The translations under genes were made by a program, and so were the position numbers. A DNA stretch of 64,000 nucleotides from Parasediminibacterium sp051861445 (GTDB taxonomy: Bacteria; Bacteroidota; Bacteroidia; Chitinophagales; Chitinophagaceae): positions 1-64,000 of the forward strand of contig JBHYCS010000018.1 in NCBI GenBank assembly GCA_051861445.1, read 5' to 3'. A model generated the notes under the pieces. The model did no database searches and had not been told where the DNA came from. It saw only the letters and a program-made list of their open reading frames with translations. Positions within the stretch are counted from its first letter, which is position 1. Every line of letters begins with the position of its first letter. This document shows positions 8,493-17,384 of this stretch, in pieces.

Positions 8493-9230
8493 ATGAATCA
8501 ATCTGTTGTATCTGCACCAGATGCTGCTCAACTTATTTCAGCCACAGCATTACGAAGATGGATAGGTGTTTTAGGCATTACATTGCCTTGGAGTTTGTAT
8601 GTAGGATATCGCTGTTTTAATGTTTCATTCGATGCTCCATCTTCTATTAGCCATTATTATTACACCAACATGGGTACTTACTTTACAGCTATTTTGTCTG
8701 TAGTTGCTATTTATTTGTATGCTTATAGGGGATATAATTTACACGACCGAATTGTTACCAATTTTGCGGCTATTTGTGCATCGTTAGTGGTTTTTTTTCC
8801 TGCCAATATGCAACAGTGCAATGCTTGTAGTTGCTTTGTTGCCAATATTTTGTTTTTACCTGATAATTCGGTTAGAAATACCATTCATTATGTAGCCGCC
8901 ATTTTATTGTTTGCTTCTTTTGCTTATATAGCGTTGATACTTTTTGTAAAAACAGACACTACAAACGCCTCTATCGTTTCCAAACAAAAACAACAGCGTA
9001 ATTTTATTTTTAAAGTTTGTGGATATACTATTATTGTAAGTATGGTATCTATTTATGTATTTACAGAAACAACTCTGCAATATAGAAGTTGGGTGAGAGA
9101 TTTACATTTAAACACATTTTTGTTCGAAGCCATTGCTTTGCAGGCCTTTGGTATTTCTTGGCTGATAAAAGGAAAAACTTTTTTTGCCGACAAACCTCGA
9201 TCCAACCAACCATTTATGACTATCGTATAA
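8493..9230 (+). CDS. multi-pass membrane protein (DUF998-like)
   Basis: 245 residues with about six membrane helices. The segment SSISHYYYTNMGTYFTAILS followed by YLYAYRGYNLHDRIVTNFAA is like the SISxYYxT...YRGY..xDR pattern in a group of uncharacterised bacterial membrane proteins often labelled DUF998-like. A Cys-rich loop (QQCNACSCF) precedes the motif VRNTIHYVAAILLFASFAY. No catalytic signature. It is the last gene of the 7129-9230 unit and ends at a bidirectional hairpin (9258-9296). Confidence 0.65.
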   Translation: MNQSVVSAPDAAQLISATALRRWIGVLGITLPWSLYVGYRCFNVSFDAPSSISHYYYTNMGTYFTAILSVVAIYLYAYRGYNLHDRIVTNFAAICASLVVFFPANMQQCNACSCFVANILFLPDNSVRNTIHYVAAILLFASFAYIALILFVKTDTTNASIVSKQKQQRNFIFKVCGYTIIVSMVSIYVFTETTLQYRSWVRDLHLNTFLFEAIALQAFGISWLIKGKTFFADKPRSNQPFMTIV

Positions 9231-9257
9231 TTGAGATTTAATTACAGCGTTGAAAGT

Positions 9258-9296
9258 TTAAAATAAGGAGAATGGCTATGATTCTCCTTATTTTAA
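9258..9296. terminator. bidirectional hairpin terminator
   Basis: A perfect 16-bp stem (TTAAAATAAGGAGAAT and its complement) with a 7-nt loop sits between two convergent genes. A-rich and T-rich flanks let it work on both strands. Confidence 0.85.
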
Positions 9297-9310
9297 TAGT
9301 ATAAAACAAA

Positions 9311-12300
9311 TTATTTCTTCTTCCAATTTTGTCTTAAATCTAATGTTGCAGGATATTCTTTGTTTATTGCCAAAGGTGGTGCATCGCACACAAAAGGAGC
9401 TCTGTTTTGTTCAATAAAATGTTCTACAAATGATAACATTGGAGCTTTAGGTTCAATCACATCAGGTGTATGTCCTTGATCCCAAAAACGGCTCACTCTT
9501 CTCGATTCTGCTTCATAACTATTTATTGGAAATGAATCGTAATTTCTTCCTCCAGGATGAGCCACATAATAAGTGCAACCACCAATGCTTTTTCCATTCC
9601 ACGTATCTACAATATCAAAAACCAATGGTGTATCAACACCAATTGTAGGGTGCAATGCACTTGGTGGTTGCCAAGCTCTGTAACGTATTCCACTAACGTA
9701 TTCTCCTTTAATATCTGTAGCTCTTAGTGGAACTCTAGCACCATTACACAATAAAGCATATCTGCTATCATTCATGCCAGTAAGTTTCACTTGAATTCTT
9801 TCTAAAGAAGAATCTACAAATCTGGCTGTTCCACTACTGCTCATTTCTTCACCCAATACATGCCAAGGTTCAATACCCATTCTAATTTCTAAATGAATTC
9901 CTTGTACTTGAATAGAGCCATAATGTGGAAATCTGAATTCGAAAAATGGTGCAAACCAACTAATATCAAATGCATAACCAGCACTATTTAAATCGTTTAC
10001 TACTTCTTTCAAATCTTGTTGAACGTAATGAGACAACATAAATTTATCATGTAATTCAGTTCCCCATCTAACTAAGTTATGCTTGTAAGGTTTATTCCAA
10101 AACCAAGCCACCAAGGCTCTAATCAACAGCATTTGCACCAAACTCATTTGTTTATGTGGTGGCATGTCAAATGCTCTAAATTCTAAAATTCCTAAACGTC
10201 CACTTGACGAATCGGGTGAAAATAATTTATCTATACAAAATTCTGCTCTGTGTGTATTGCCAGTAATATCGGTTAATAAATGTCTAAATAAACGATCTAC
10301 TAACCAAAATGGAACGAAACCATTTTCTGGAATTTGGCTAAATGCAATTTCCATTTCGTAGAGTTTTTCGTCTCTACCTTCATCAATACGAGGAGCTTGA
10401 CTAGTTGGTCCAACAAATGCACCTGAGAATAAATACGATAATCCTGGATGATGCTGCCAATAGGTAATTAAACTACGTAAAACATCTGGTCTTCTCAGTA
10501 ATGGACTATCACTTGGTGTTGCTCCACCAATAGTTATGTGATTGCCTCCACCTGTGCCTGTGTGTCTTCCATCCAACATAAATTTTTCTGTACCAAGTCT
10601 AGATAAATAGGCTTGTTCATATAAGGTATCAATATTGTAAAGTAGTTCTTTCCAATTTTTAGATGGATGAATATTTACCTCAATTACACCAGGATCTGGT
10701 GAAACCACCAACCGTTCCATTCTATTGTCTCTAGGTGGTTCGTAGCCTTCTATACGTATTGGAATTTGTAATTGTTCAGCAGCTGCTTCAATAGATGCTA
10801 CTAAATCTAAATAGTGTTCTACATACGAAACTGGAGGAATAAAAATGTAAATAATTCCATCTCTAGCTTCTACACACAACGATGTTTTAATGGTATCTAC
10901 ATCAAAAAGAGGTTTTGTTTCTGGTTCTTCTTCTTTTTGTTTAGCAGCTAGTTTTTCTTTTGCGGCTAATTCTTTTTTCTTTTGTTCAGATAAATTTTGG
11001 GTAGAATTACTTGGTGTTTGTTCTGCAATACGTTGAGGTGGTGCAGTATGTTCAGAAATTAAGCCATATCTACTAACAATATTTGCATGATAGTTTTCTA
11101 ATGGTGGCACTTCTTCAAACAAACTTCTTTCTACAATTTGTGGCTCTTTATCTTTTGCAATTACGGGTAACGATTTTAATGGTAAACGCAAGCCAATAGG
11201 AGAGTTGCCTGGCATTAAAAACAAATAGTTTCTACTTAATTGCCATTTACAGCTTCTCCATTTATTGTTCCAAAAATTCCATTCTAATGGCAATACATAA
11301 CCTGCTGGTGTATCTAACCCATTTTCAAGTAATTGAGCCAATGTTCTTCTTTCAATACTATCTTTTAAATTGGCTTTTAATGGATCAATATTTATAGGAA
11401 TTTTTTCTTCTGTCCATAAAAAATAAAATACATCTTCATAAGCAGGTGTTACGTTTTCTTCACTTACAGCCAATCGTTTAGCTAATTCTTTAGCAAAATT
11501 TTCTGCATCTTTTGAAGTGTATTTTTTGGGATGATTTTCTAAAGCCATTAAGGCTTTATTCTTCCAAATAGGAAATCCATCTTTTCGCCAAAACAATCCA
11601 TATTGCCAACGAGGTAAAGGTTCACCAGGATACCATTTTCCCTGACCATAATGCAACATGCCATTTGGACCAAATTGTTCTCTTAGTCTAAATATTAATT
11701 CATGTGATAAAGCTCTTTTGTGTTCACCATCAGCTGCTGTATTCCATTGTGCCGATTCCATATCATCAATCGAAACAAATGTGGGTTCTCCACCCATTGT
11801 CATGCGTACATCTCCTCTTTCTAAATCTTCATCTACTTTATATCCTGTAGCTACAATTGAAGCCCATTGTTCTTCTGAATAAGGTTTGGTAACTCTTGGG
11901 TCTTCATGAATTCTTGTAACCGTATTTTCAAACTCAAAAGTGGTTTCGCAAATATCACTTGCACCTACAACGGGTGCTGCACTTACATAATCAGGAGTAC
12001 AAGCCAATGGAATATGCCCTTCACCTGCAAATAAACCAGAAGTAGGGTCTAAACCTATCCAACCTGCACCAGGCACATATACTTCACACCATGCATGTAA
12101 ATCTGTAAAATCTGCTTCAGGACCAGAAGGGCCATCCAACGATTTTATATCTGCTGTAAGCTGCACTAAATAACCCGAAACAAAACGAGCTGCTAAGCCT
12201 AAATGCCTTAGAATTTGTACCAATAACCATGCACTATCTCTACAAGAACCCAATGCTTTACAAAGTGTTTCTTCGCAAGTTTGTACACCAGGTTCCATAC

Positions 12301-12784
12301 GAATGCTGTAGTTAATGTCTTTGTTCAGTTTTTGATTTAAAAAAACTAAAAAATCGTTGATGCCAATATCTTTTGGAATTTCTAAACCAGCAATCCATTC
12401 TTTTAAAAGTGGTCCATCATCTTTTATTTCAAAATACGGAATCAATTCTTTTTGAAGTTGATGAGCATATTTAAATGGATATTTTTCAGCGTATTCTTCC
12501 ACAAAAAAATCAAATGGATTAATCACCACCATATTGGCAATTACTTCTACATCTATCGATAAATGATCGGTTTTTTCAGGAAAAACAACCCTTGCTTGGT
12601 AATTCCCAAACGGATCTTGTTGCCAATTGATGAAATGATTTTTGGGAGAAATTTTAAAGGTATAAGCCTCAATTGGCGTTCTTGAATGAACGGCTGGTCT
12701 TAATCGAAAAATGTGTGGTGATAAAGACACCAATCTGTCGTACTTATAAACTGTTTTGTGACGAATAGCAACACGTATAGCCAT
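9311..12784 (-). CDS. transglutaminase-like / DUF2126 protein
   Basis: 1157 residues from the ATG at 12784, which gives the family's usual N-terminus (MAIRVAIRHKTVYKYDR); an in-frame ATG 16 codons upstream is less likely. An N-terminal beta domain (about 1-100) leads to a transglutaminase-like core with Cys 181 (GSCRDSAW), His 230 (DLHAWCEVY) and Asp 246 (LDPTSG), the complete triad. A charged Lys/Glu linker near 600-645 precedes the DUF2126 region, which has the GTGGGNHITIGG element and is thought to be related to glutamine-synthetase-fold amidoligases. Such proteins are usually encoded beside a circularly permuted ATP-grasp, an alpha-E protein and a second transglutaminase; none is seen here. 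The probable role is forming or cutting peptide-like amide bonds; the substrate is unknown. Confidence 0.88.
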   Translation of the reverse strand: MAIRVAIRHKTVYKYDRLVSLSPHIFRLRPAVHSRTPIEAYTFKISPKNHFINWQQDPFGNYQARVVFPEKTDHLSIDVEVIANMVVINPFDFFVEEYAEKYPFKYAHQLQKELIPYFEIKDDGPLLKEWIAGLEIPKDIGINDFLVFLNQKLNKDINYSIRMEPGVQTCEETLCKALGSCRDSAWLLVQILRHLGLAARFVSGYLVQLTADIKSLDGPSGPEADFTDLHAWCEVYVPGAGWIGLDPTSGLFAGEGHIPLACTPDYVSAAPVVGASDICETTFEFENTVTRIHEDPRVTKPYSEEQWASIVATGYKVDEDLERGDVRMTMGGEPTFVSIDDMESAQWNTAADGEHKRALSHELIFRLREQFGPNGMLHYGQGKWYPGEPLPRWQYGLFWRKDGFPIWKNKALMALENHPKKYTSKDAENFAKELAKRLAVSEENVTPAYEDVFYFLWTEEKIPINIDPLKANLKDSIERRTLAQLLENGLDTPAGYVLPLEWNFWNNKWRSCKWQLSRNYLFLMPGNSPIGLRLPLKSLPVIAKDKEPQIVERSLFEEVPPLENYHANIVSRYGLISEHTAPPQRIAEQTPSNSTQNLSEQKKKELAAKEKLAAKQKEEEPETKPLFDVDTIKTSLCVEARDGIIYIFIPPVSYVEHYLDLVASIEAAAEQLQIPIRIEGYEPPRDNRMERLVVSPDPGVIEVNIHPSKNWKELLYNIDTLYEQAYLSRLGTEKFMLDGRHTGTGGGNHITIGGATPSDSPLLRRPDVLRSLITYWQHHPGLSYLFSGAFVGPTSQAPRIDEGRDEKLYEMEIAFSQIPENGFVPFWLVDRLFRHLLTDITGNTHRAEFCIDKLFSPDSSSGRLGILEFRAFDMPPHKQMSLVQMLLIRALVAWFWNKPYKHNLVRWGTELHDKFMLSHYVQQDLKEVVNDLNSAGYAFDISWFAPFFEFRFPHYGSIQVQGIHLEIRMGIEPWHVLGEEMSSSGTARFVDSSLERIQVKLTGMNDSRYALLCNGARVPLRATDIKGEYVSGIRYRAWQPPSALHPTIGVDTPLVFDIVDTWNGKSIGGCTYYVAHPGGRNYDSFPINSYEAESRRVSRFWDQGHTPDVIEPKAPMLSFVEHFIEQNRAPFVCDAPPLAINKEYPATLDLRQNWKKK

Positions 12785-12998
12785 ACAATAATCAATTGAA
12801 TTGTTTGAGTTCGAGGCAAGCGTTGTAAACAAATAAAGTAAACTCTTTTTTGCTGTATTTCAAAATATTTAATCTAGTAAAGCAATGATTGCTTAAAATC
12901 TATGCTTTATGCTAAATAGTAGTATGTTATTTTAAGAAAACAGTATTTTAATTGAAAAATATTGTTGAATATTTATCAATTAAAAAAAAGTGCTCATT

Positions 12999-13907
12999 TT
13001 ATGGTTTCTTTTTATATAGCAGTTTAATGGTAGCATTTTTTTTCATATCGCTACTGAGTACAATTTCATGTCTTTTCTTTCCATCATACAAAATGAGTAC
13101 GGCTGTGTTAGGGGCAACTTCTCCTTCGTTGTGAGCAAACATACTTAGTTCGTTGTAGGCTGCACTTGTGTCTAACTGTATGGTTGTTGAAAGAGCATTG
13201 AAGTGTAGCATACTTTTCGGAATAATTTCTTTTTGATTAAGGAATAACGAAACCGAATCGTAATCAATGGCACCGTTATCGTATAATTCAATTTTTAAAG
13301 TAGATTCTTCTACTTCAATTTCTGTAAATATTTCTTGTGCTCTTTTATTAAATGCTTCTTCAACATCATTAGTCACAATTTTTTGGTTAACAGTTGTATT
13401 TTTTCCCTCAGTCTTTTCTTCACTTACTTGTTCTTTAAATGTTTCTAAAGATTGGATTGTTGTGTCTTCATTCTTTTTCAAACTAAAATTTATTTCAGGA
13501 CAAGTGTATTTGTAATCATCATCTGTAAACATGATTCCACTTAATACCGAATTTACTTTTGAAACCCTCAATGTGAATTCTGCAAAAGATGGACAATCAA
13601 TCCCAATTTTTGTGTTAGAAGATTTGAAAAAAATGATGGGTTGTTTTTTTAGGGATAATTTTCTGGTAGTTGCATTAAATGTTCCTTCAACTGCATTGCT
13701 AAATAAACTATCTCTAAAATAATAGTTCATAGTGCCTGTTACCAATTTTCCTTTCTGAACTAATGAAAGTTCAGTCATATAGTTGTTGTTCCCATCCATG
13801 TTTTTTACAATTCCCAAACCATACCATTTTCCTGTAACTGTTTGTGCTTGCAATTGAAAAGCAATAACTAAAAATGCAAAAAGCTGAAAACAAAATCTAC
13901 CCATCAT
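12999..13907 (-). CDS. secreted protein of unknown function
   Basis: 302 residues from the ATG at 13907, chosen because the signal peptide (MMGRFCFQLFAFLVIAFQLQAQ) starts there; an upstream in-frame ATG would add 19 residues that spoil it. The mature N-terminal region (TVTGKWYGLGIVKNMDGNNN...GTMNYYFRDSLFSNAVEGTF) looks like a lipocalin-type or similar beta barrel that senses or binds a small ligand. The C-terminal part (about 205-300) has a second beta-rich domain (IELYDNGAIDYDSVSLFLN). A Glu/Thr-rich linker joins them. It is a single leftward gene divergent from thiolase. Family not named. Confidence 0.7.
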   Translation of the reverse strand: MMGRFCFQLFAFLVIAFQLQAQTVTGKWYGLGIVKNMDGNNNYMTELSLVQKGKLVTGTMNYYFRDSLFSNAVEGTFNATTRKLSLKKQPIIFFKSSNTKIGIDCPSFAEFTLRVSKVNSVLSGIMFTDDDYKYTCPEINFSLKKNEDTTIQSLETFKEQVSEEKTEGKNTTVNQKIVTNDVEEAFNKRAQEIFTEIEVEESTLKIELYDNGAIDYDSVSLFLNQKEIIPKSMLHFNALSTTIQLDTSAAYNELSMFAHNEGEVAPNTAVLILYDGKKRHEIVLSSDMKKNATIKLLYKKKP

Positions 13908-14041
13908 AACATTATTGTGTAAAGTGCATAAAACTATGTGCAACCAATTATATAGGCAAATCAATTGCCAAACTTTTCATTTTTATTAGAAATGCTATTT
14001 ATAAAATATTATAATGCTAACAGATGTTAGTTTCATTCACT

Positions 14042-14049
14042 TATATTTG
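14042..14049 (+). promoter_or_regulatory. -7 box upstream of thiolase
   Basis: TATATTTG fits the Bacteroidota -7 consensus TAnnTTTG and lies 18 bp before the ATG at 14068. No good -33 TTG is seen. It supports 14068 over the in-frame ATG at 14014, which would lie upstream of the transcript start. Confidence 0.5.
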
Positions 14050-14067
14050 TTTTCTAATTGTAAAACA

Positions 14068-15252
14068 ATGAATTCAAAAACGGTATATATAGTTGCTGCT
14101 GTAAGAACACCCATTGGAAGTTTTGGAGGCAGTTTAAAAGATTTTTCTGCTACTCAATTGGGAGCAATTGCTATAAAAGCAGCTGTCGAAAAATCAGGAA
14201 TTTCACCCGAAGAAATTGATGAAGTATTGATGGGGTGTGTAATTCAAGCAGGTTTAGGACAAGCACCTGCTCGTCAAGCGGCTAAGTTTGCCGGTTTGCC
14301 GAATAAAGTTATATGTACAACGGTAAATAAAGTTTGTGCAAGCGGCATGAAAGCCATTGCACAAGGTGCACAAAGCATTTTGTTAGGCGATGCTGATGTT
14401 GTGGTTGCAGGTGGCATGGAAAGTATGAGTAATGTGCCATTTTACGCTACTAAAATGCGTTGGGGAAATAAATATGGTGATGTGAGTTTTTTAGATGGTT
14501 TAGCAAAAGATGGATTAACAGATGTGTACGATGGAAAAGCAATGGGAAATGCTGCTGAATTATGTGCTAAAGAATGTAATATTTCTAGAGAAGATCAAGA
14601 TGCATTTGCCGTTGAAAGCTATAAAAGAAGTCAAGCTGCCATTGAAAAAGGTTGGTTTGATGCAGAAATTGTGCCTGTAGAAATTCCTCAAAAAAATGGA
14701 ACTACTATTTTAATCTCAAAAGACGAAGAACCTTACAATGTTAAGTTTGATAAAATTGCTAGCCTAAAGCCTGCATTTGTAAAAGATGGAACGGTTACTG
14801 CAGCTAATGCAAGTACCATGAACGATGGTGCTGCTGCTGTTGTATTAATGAGCAAAGAAAAAGCAGATGCATTGGGTATAAAACCTTTAGCAATTATTGC
14901 TAGTTATGCAGATGCTGAACAAGCTCCTGAATGGTTTACTACAACACCTTCTTTAGCTGTTCCGAAAGCGATTGCGAAAGCAGGTTTACAAATGAGTGAT
15001 ATTGATTTTATAGAATTGAATGAAGCATTTAGTGTGGTAGGAATTGCCAATATGCAAAAGCTTGGGGTTTCTGCAGAAAAAGTAAACGTACATGGTGGAG
15101 CTGTTTCTATTGGTCATCCATTAGGTTGTAGTGGAGCAAGAATAATTGTAACATTAATTCATGTATTACAACAACATAAGGGTAAACATGGTGTGGCAGG
15201 AATTTGTAATGGTGGAGGTGGTGCAAGTGCAATGGTTATTAGCTTGCCATAA
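14068..15252 (+). CDS. acetyl-CoA C-acetyltransferase (thiolase)
   Basis: 394 residues. Thiolase that joins or cleaves acetyl units (2 acetyl-CoA to acetoacetyl-CoA and CoA), a cytoplasmic enzyme of fatty-acid or ketone metabolism. The nucleophile Cys 90 is in NKVCASGMKA; the other catalytic residues sit in NEAFSVV, HGGAVSIGHPLGCSGAR and the C-terminal GICNGGGGASAM. Length equals that of the family. The start at 14068 gives the expected N-terminus (MNSKTVYIVAAVRTPIGSFGG) and lies just after a -7 box. Stand-alone; it converges on hscA with a shared terminator. Synthetic versus degradative role cannot be decided. Confidence 0.95.
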   Translation: MNSKTVYIVAAVRTPIGSFGGSLKDFSATQLGAIAIKAAVEKSGISPEEIDEVLMGCVIQAGLGQAPARQAAKFAGLPNKVICTTVNKVCASGMKAIAQGAQSILLGDADVVVAGGMESMSNVPFYATKMRWGNKYGDVSFLDGLAKDGLTDVYDGKAMGNAAELCAKECNISREDQDAFAVESYKRSQAAIEKGWFDAEIVPVEIPQKNGTTILISKDEEPYNVKFDKIASLKPAFVKDGTVTAANASTMNDGAAAVVLMSKEKADALGIKPLAIIASYADAEQAPEWFTTTPSLAVPKAIAKAGLQMSDIDFIELNEAFSVVGIANMQKLGVSAEKVNVHGGAVSIGHPLGCSGARIIVTLIHVLQQHKGKHGVAGICNGGGGASAMVISLP

Positions 15253-15277
15253 TTTTTAACTTTAAATTTTCAAAATA

Positions 15278-15313
15278 AAAAAAGGAGACCGTTTTTTGAT
15301 GGTCTCCTTTTTT
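15278..15313. terminator. bidirectional terminator between thiolase and hscA
   Basis: A 13-bp stem (AAAAAAGGAGACC with GGTCTCCTTTTTT) and 10-nt loop sit between two convergent genes, giving a U-tract in both directions. Confidence 0.88.
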
Positions 15314-15330
15314 GTACAATTTTTTTGGCG

Positions 15331-17193
15331 TTATTCTAAAATGTTTTTACCTGTCATGGCTTTGCTAACAGCAGCATCCATAGCTCTTTCAGCAAAAGGA
15401 CGAGTAATTTCATTCAACTCTTCAATTTTGGTTTGTATGAGGTTTTTATCGTCCATTGTTATAGCCAATTGTAAAGCTTGCATGGCTTGAGCAGTTTGTG
15501 TTAATTCTTCTTTTGTAACCAAATGATTGTTTTTGGTAAGAAAGTTTTCTGTTACTGATAAAATTTGTTCTCCCTCTGTTTTTGCTTCTACCAATGCTCT
15601 AGTTTGTATATCTTGTTTTGCATTGGTGATGCTATCTAATAGCATTTTTTCTACATCTTCATCACTTAATCCATACTGTGGTTTTACTTCAATCGTTTGT
15701 TCTACACCGCTTCTTAATTCTTTTGCTTTTACAACCAAAATTCCATCGGCATTAATTAAAAAACTTACTTCCACTTTTGGTAATCCTGCTGGCATTCCAG
15801 GAATACCAGTTAAATTAAATTCTGCTAGTTTTCTATTGTCTTTTACCAAATCTCTCTCACCTTGATATACAGAAATACGCATTCCACTTTGTCCATCTTT
15901 ATGAGTGGTGTATTGTCTGCCTACTTTTGTAGGAATTTTTGAATTACGAGGAATTAATACGTCCATCAATCCCCCCATGGTTTCTATTCCTAGGCTTAAA
16001 GGCGTAATATCTAACAATAAAAATTCTTTATTATTTCCAGCTAAAATATCCGCTTGAACAGCGGCACCTAATGCCACAACTTCATCCGGATTTACACTGT
16101 CATTTACTTGCTTTCCAAAAAAGTTACTTACTGCTTTTTTAACAGCCGGTACTCTTGTACTACCACCAACCATTACAATCGTATCAATTTCTTCTTTTTG
16201 TACAACAGCATCTGTTAAAGCTTTATGGCAGCATTGAATTGTTTTATCTATTAAAGGTGCAATTAAGTCTTCAAAAGTTGATTTTGATATTTTTAAAATA
16301 TCACCATTTATTGCAGCTTCAAAATCATCATGATTACTTAAATTTTTTTTTGCAGCTTCTGCCGTTAAACGCAACGTTTGAGATAATTGTTGATTTTGTA
16401 ATAAGTCACTTTTTAAAATTCCATGTTGTTGTAACCAATATTCAATAATAACTCTATCAAAATCATCTCCACCTAAATACGTGTCACCATTGGTACTTAA
16501 TACTTCAAAAATGCCGTTGCTTATTTTTAATATCGATACATCAAAAGTTCCACCACCTAAGTCGTATACAGCAATTGTTTTATCTTCATCGCTTTGCAAT
16601 CCTAAACCATAAGCTAAACTAGCTGCTGTAGGTTCGTTTACAATACGTAAAACATCTAATCCTGCTAATTTACCTGCATCTCTTGTAGCTTGGCGTTGAG
16701 CGTCGTTGAAATAAGCAGGCACCGTAATTACCGCTTTTGTAACGGGTGTTTTTAAAATGTGTTCAGCTCTTTGTTTTAGCTCTTTTAAAATAAAAGAAGA
16801 CAACTCTATGGGAGAAAAAAACTGATTGCCAACCTGCACTTTTACCAAACTTTCTGTATTGTCGTCAATTACTTTATAGGTAAAAAAATCAGCATTTTTT
16901 TTAACATCGTTGTAGCTTTTTCCCATTAATCGTTTTGCACTAAAAATGGTGTTTTGGGGTTCTTTCTCTAAAAATTGTTTAGCAATTTCTCCAACTGTTG
17001 CATTTCCAAACGCATCAAAATGTACAATACTTGGTACCAAACTACTGGTGTTGTGTTCCTTTAAAGCAATGGGTTGTTTTGTTTCTGGGTGAATTATTGC
17101 CACTAAACTATTGGTAGTTCCTAAATCTATTCCTACAATCATCTCTGCTTGTTGTAAGCTACCTGTTGCTATATTAATACCAATTTTTGCCAT
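15331..17193 (-). CDS. hscA: Fe-S assembly Hsp70 chaperone HscA
   Basis: 620 residues, an Hsp70 ATPase. N-terminal nucleotide-binding domain motifs: VGIDLGTTNSLVA, VYDLGGGTFDVSI, VNEPTAASLAYG and VMVGGSTRVPAVKKAV. The substrate-binding domain follows from about 395. It fits HscA rather than DnaK: NTIFSAKRLMGKS in the N-terminus, about 20 residues before the DLGTT motif, and a C-terminus (RAMDAAVSKAMTGKNILE) that ends like HscA and lacks DnaK's long acidic tail. HscA works with HscB to move Fe-S clusters from IscU. None of iscS, iscU, hscB or fdx is next to it here. A TACTTTTG box precedes it. Confidence 0.87.
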   Translation of the reverse strand: MAKIGINIATGSLQQAEMIVGIDLGTTNSLVAIIHPETKQPIALKEHNTSSLVPSIVHFDAFGNATVGEIAKQFLEKEPQNTIFSAKRLMGKSYNDVKKNADFFTYKVIDDNTESLVKVQVGNQFFSPIELSSFILKELKQRAEHILKTPVTKAVITVPAYFNDAQRQATRDAGKLAGLDVLRIVNEPTAASLAYGLGLQSDEDKTIAVYDLGGGTFDVSILKISNGIFEVLSTNGDTYLGGDDFDRVIIEYWLQQHGILKSDLLQNQQLSQTLRLTAEAAKKNLSNHDDFEAAINGDILKISKSTFEDLIAPLIDKTIQCCHKALTDAVVQKEEIDTIVMVGGSTRVPAVKKAVSNFFGKQVNDSVNPDEVVALGAAVQADILAGNNKEFLLLDITPLSLGIETMGGLMDVLIPRNSKIPTKVGRQYTTHKDGQSGMRISVYQGERDLVKDNRKLAEFNLTGIPGMPAGLPKVEVSFLINADGILVVKAKELRSGVEQTIEVKPQYGLSDEDVEKMLLDSITNAKQDIQTRALVEAKTEGEQILSVTENFLTKNNHLVTKEELTQTAQAMQALQLAITMDDKNLIQTKIEELNEITRPFAERAMDAAVSKAMTGKNILE

Positions 17194-17217
17194 AACCTTG
17201 TTTCATTAAAATGTTTG

Positions 17218-17225
17218 CAAAAGTA
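17218..17225 (-). promoter_or_regulatory. -7 box of hscA
   Basis: On the minus strand TACTTTTG, followed by CAAAC, matches TAnnTTTG and ends 24 bp before the hscA ATG. No convincing -33 element was seen. Confidence 0.5.
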
Positions 17226-17370
17226 GCGTATTGCAAGTGCTTAGAGTTTGCGATTAATGAAATAAAAGAAATTACAGTTTTGGATAATGAATTGCTGTCT
17301 TTATTTTTTGCTTTTATGTATTTATCCTATTGATTATCAATTAGTCGTGTTCAATTAAAAGCAAGCCCCT

Positions 17371-17378
17371 TACATTTG
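17371..17378 (+). promoter_or_regulatory. -7 box immediately upstream of the T9SS cargo gene
   Basis: TACATTTG matches TAnnTTTG and ends 6 bp before the GTG at 17385. If used, transcription would begin at or next to the start codon, giving a leaderless or near-leaderless mRNA. Confidence 0.45.
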
Positions 17379-17384
17379 TATTTG

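Noticed and set aside
14014..14067. N-terminal extension of thiolase from ATG 14014
   Set aside because: The extra 18 residues do not fit the family, and the -7 box at 14042-14049 puts the transcript start downstream of that ATG.
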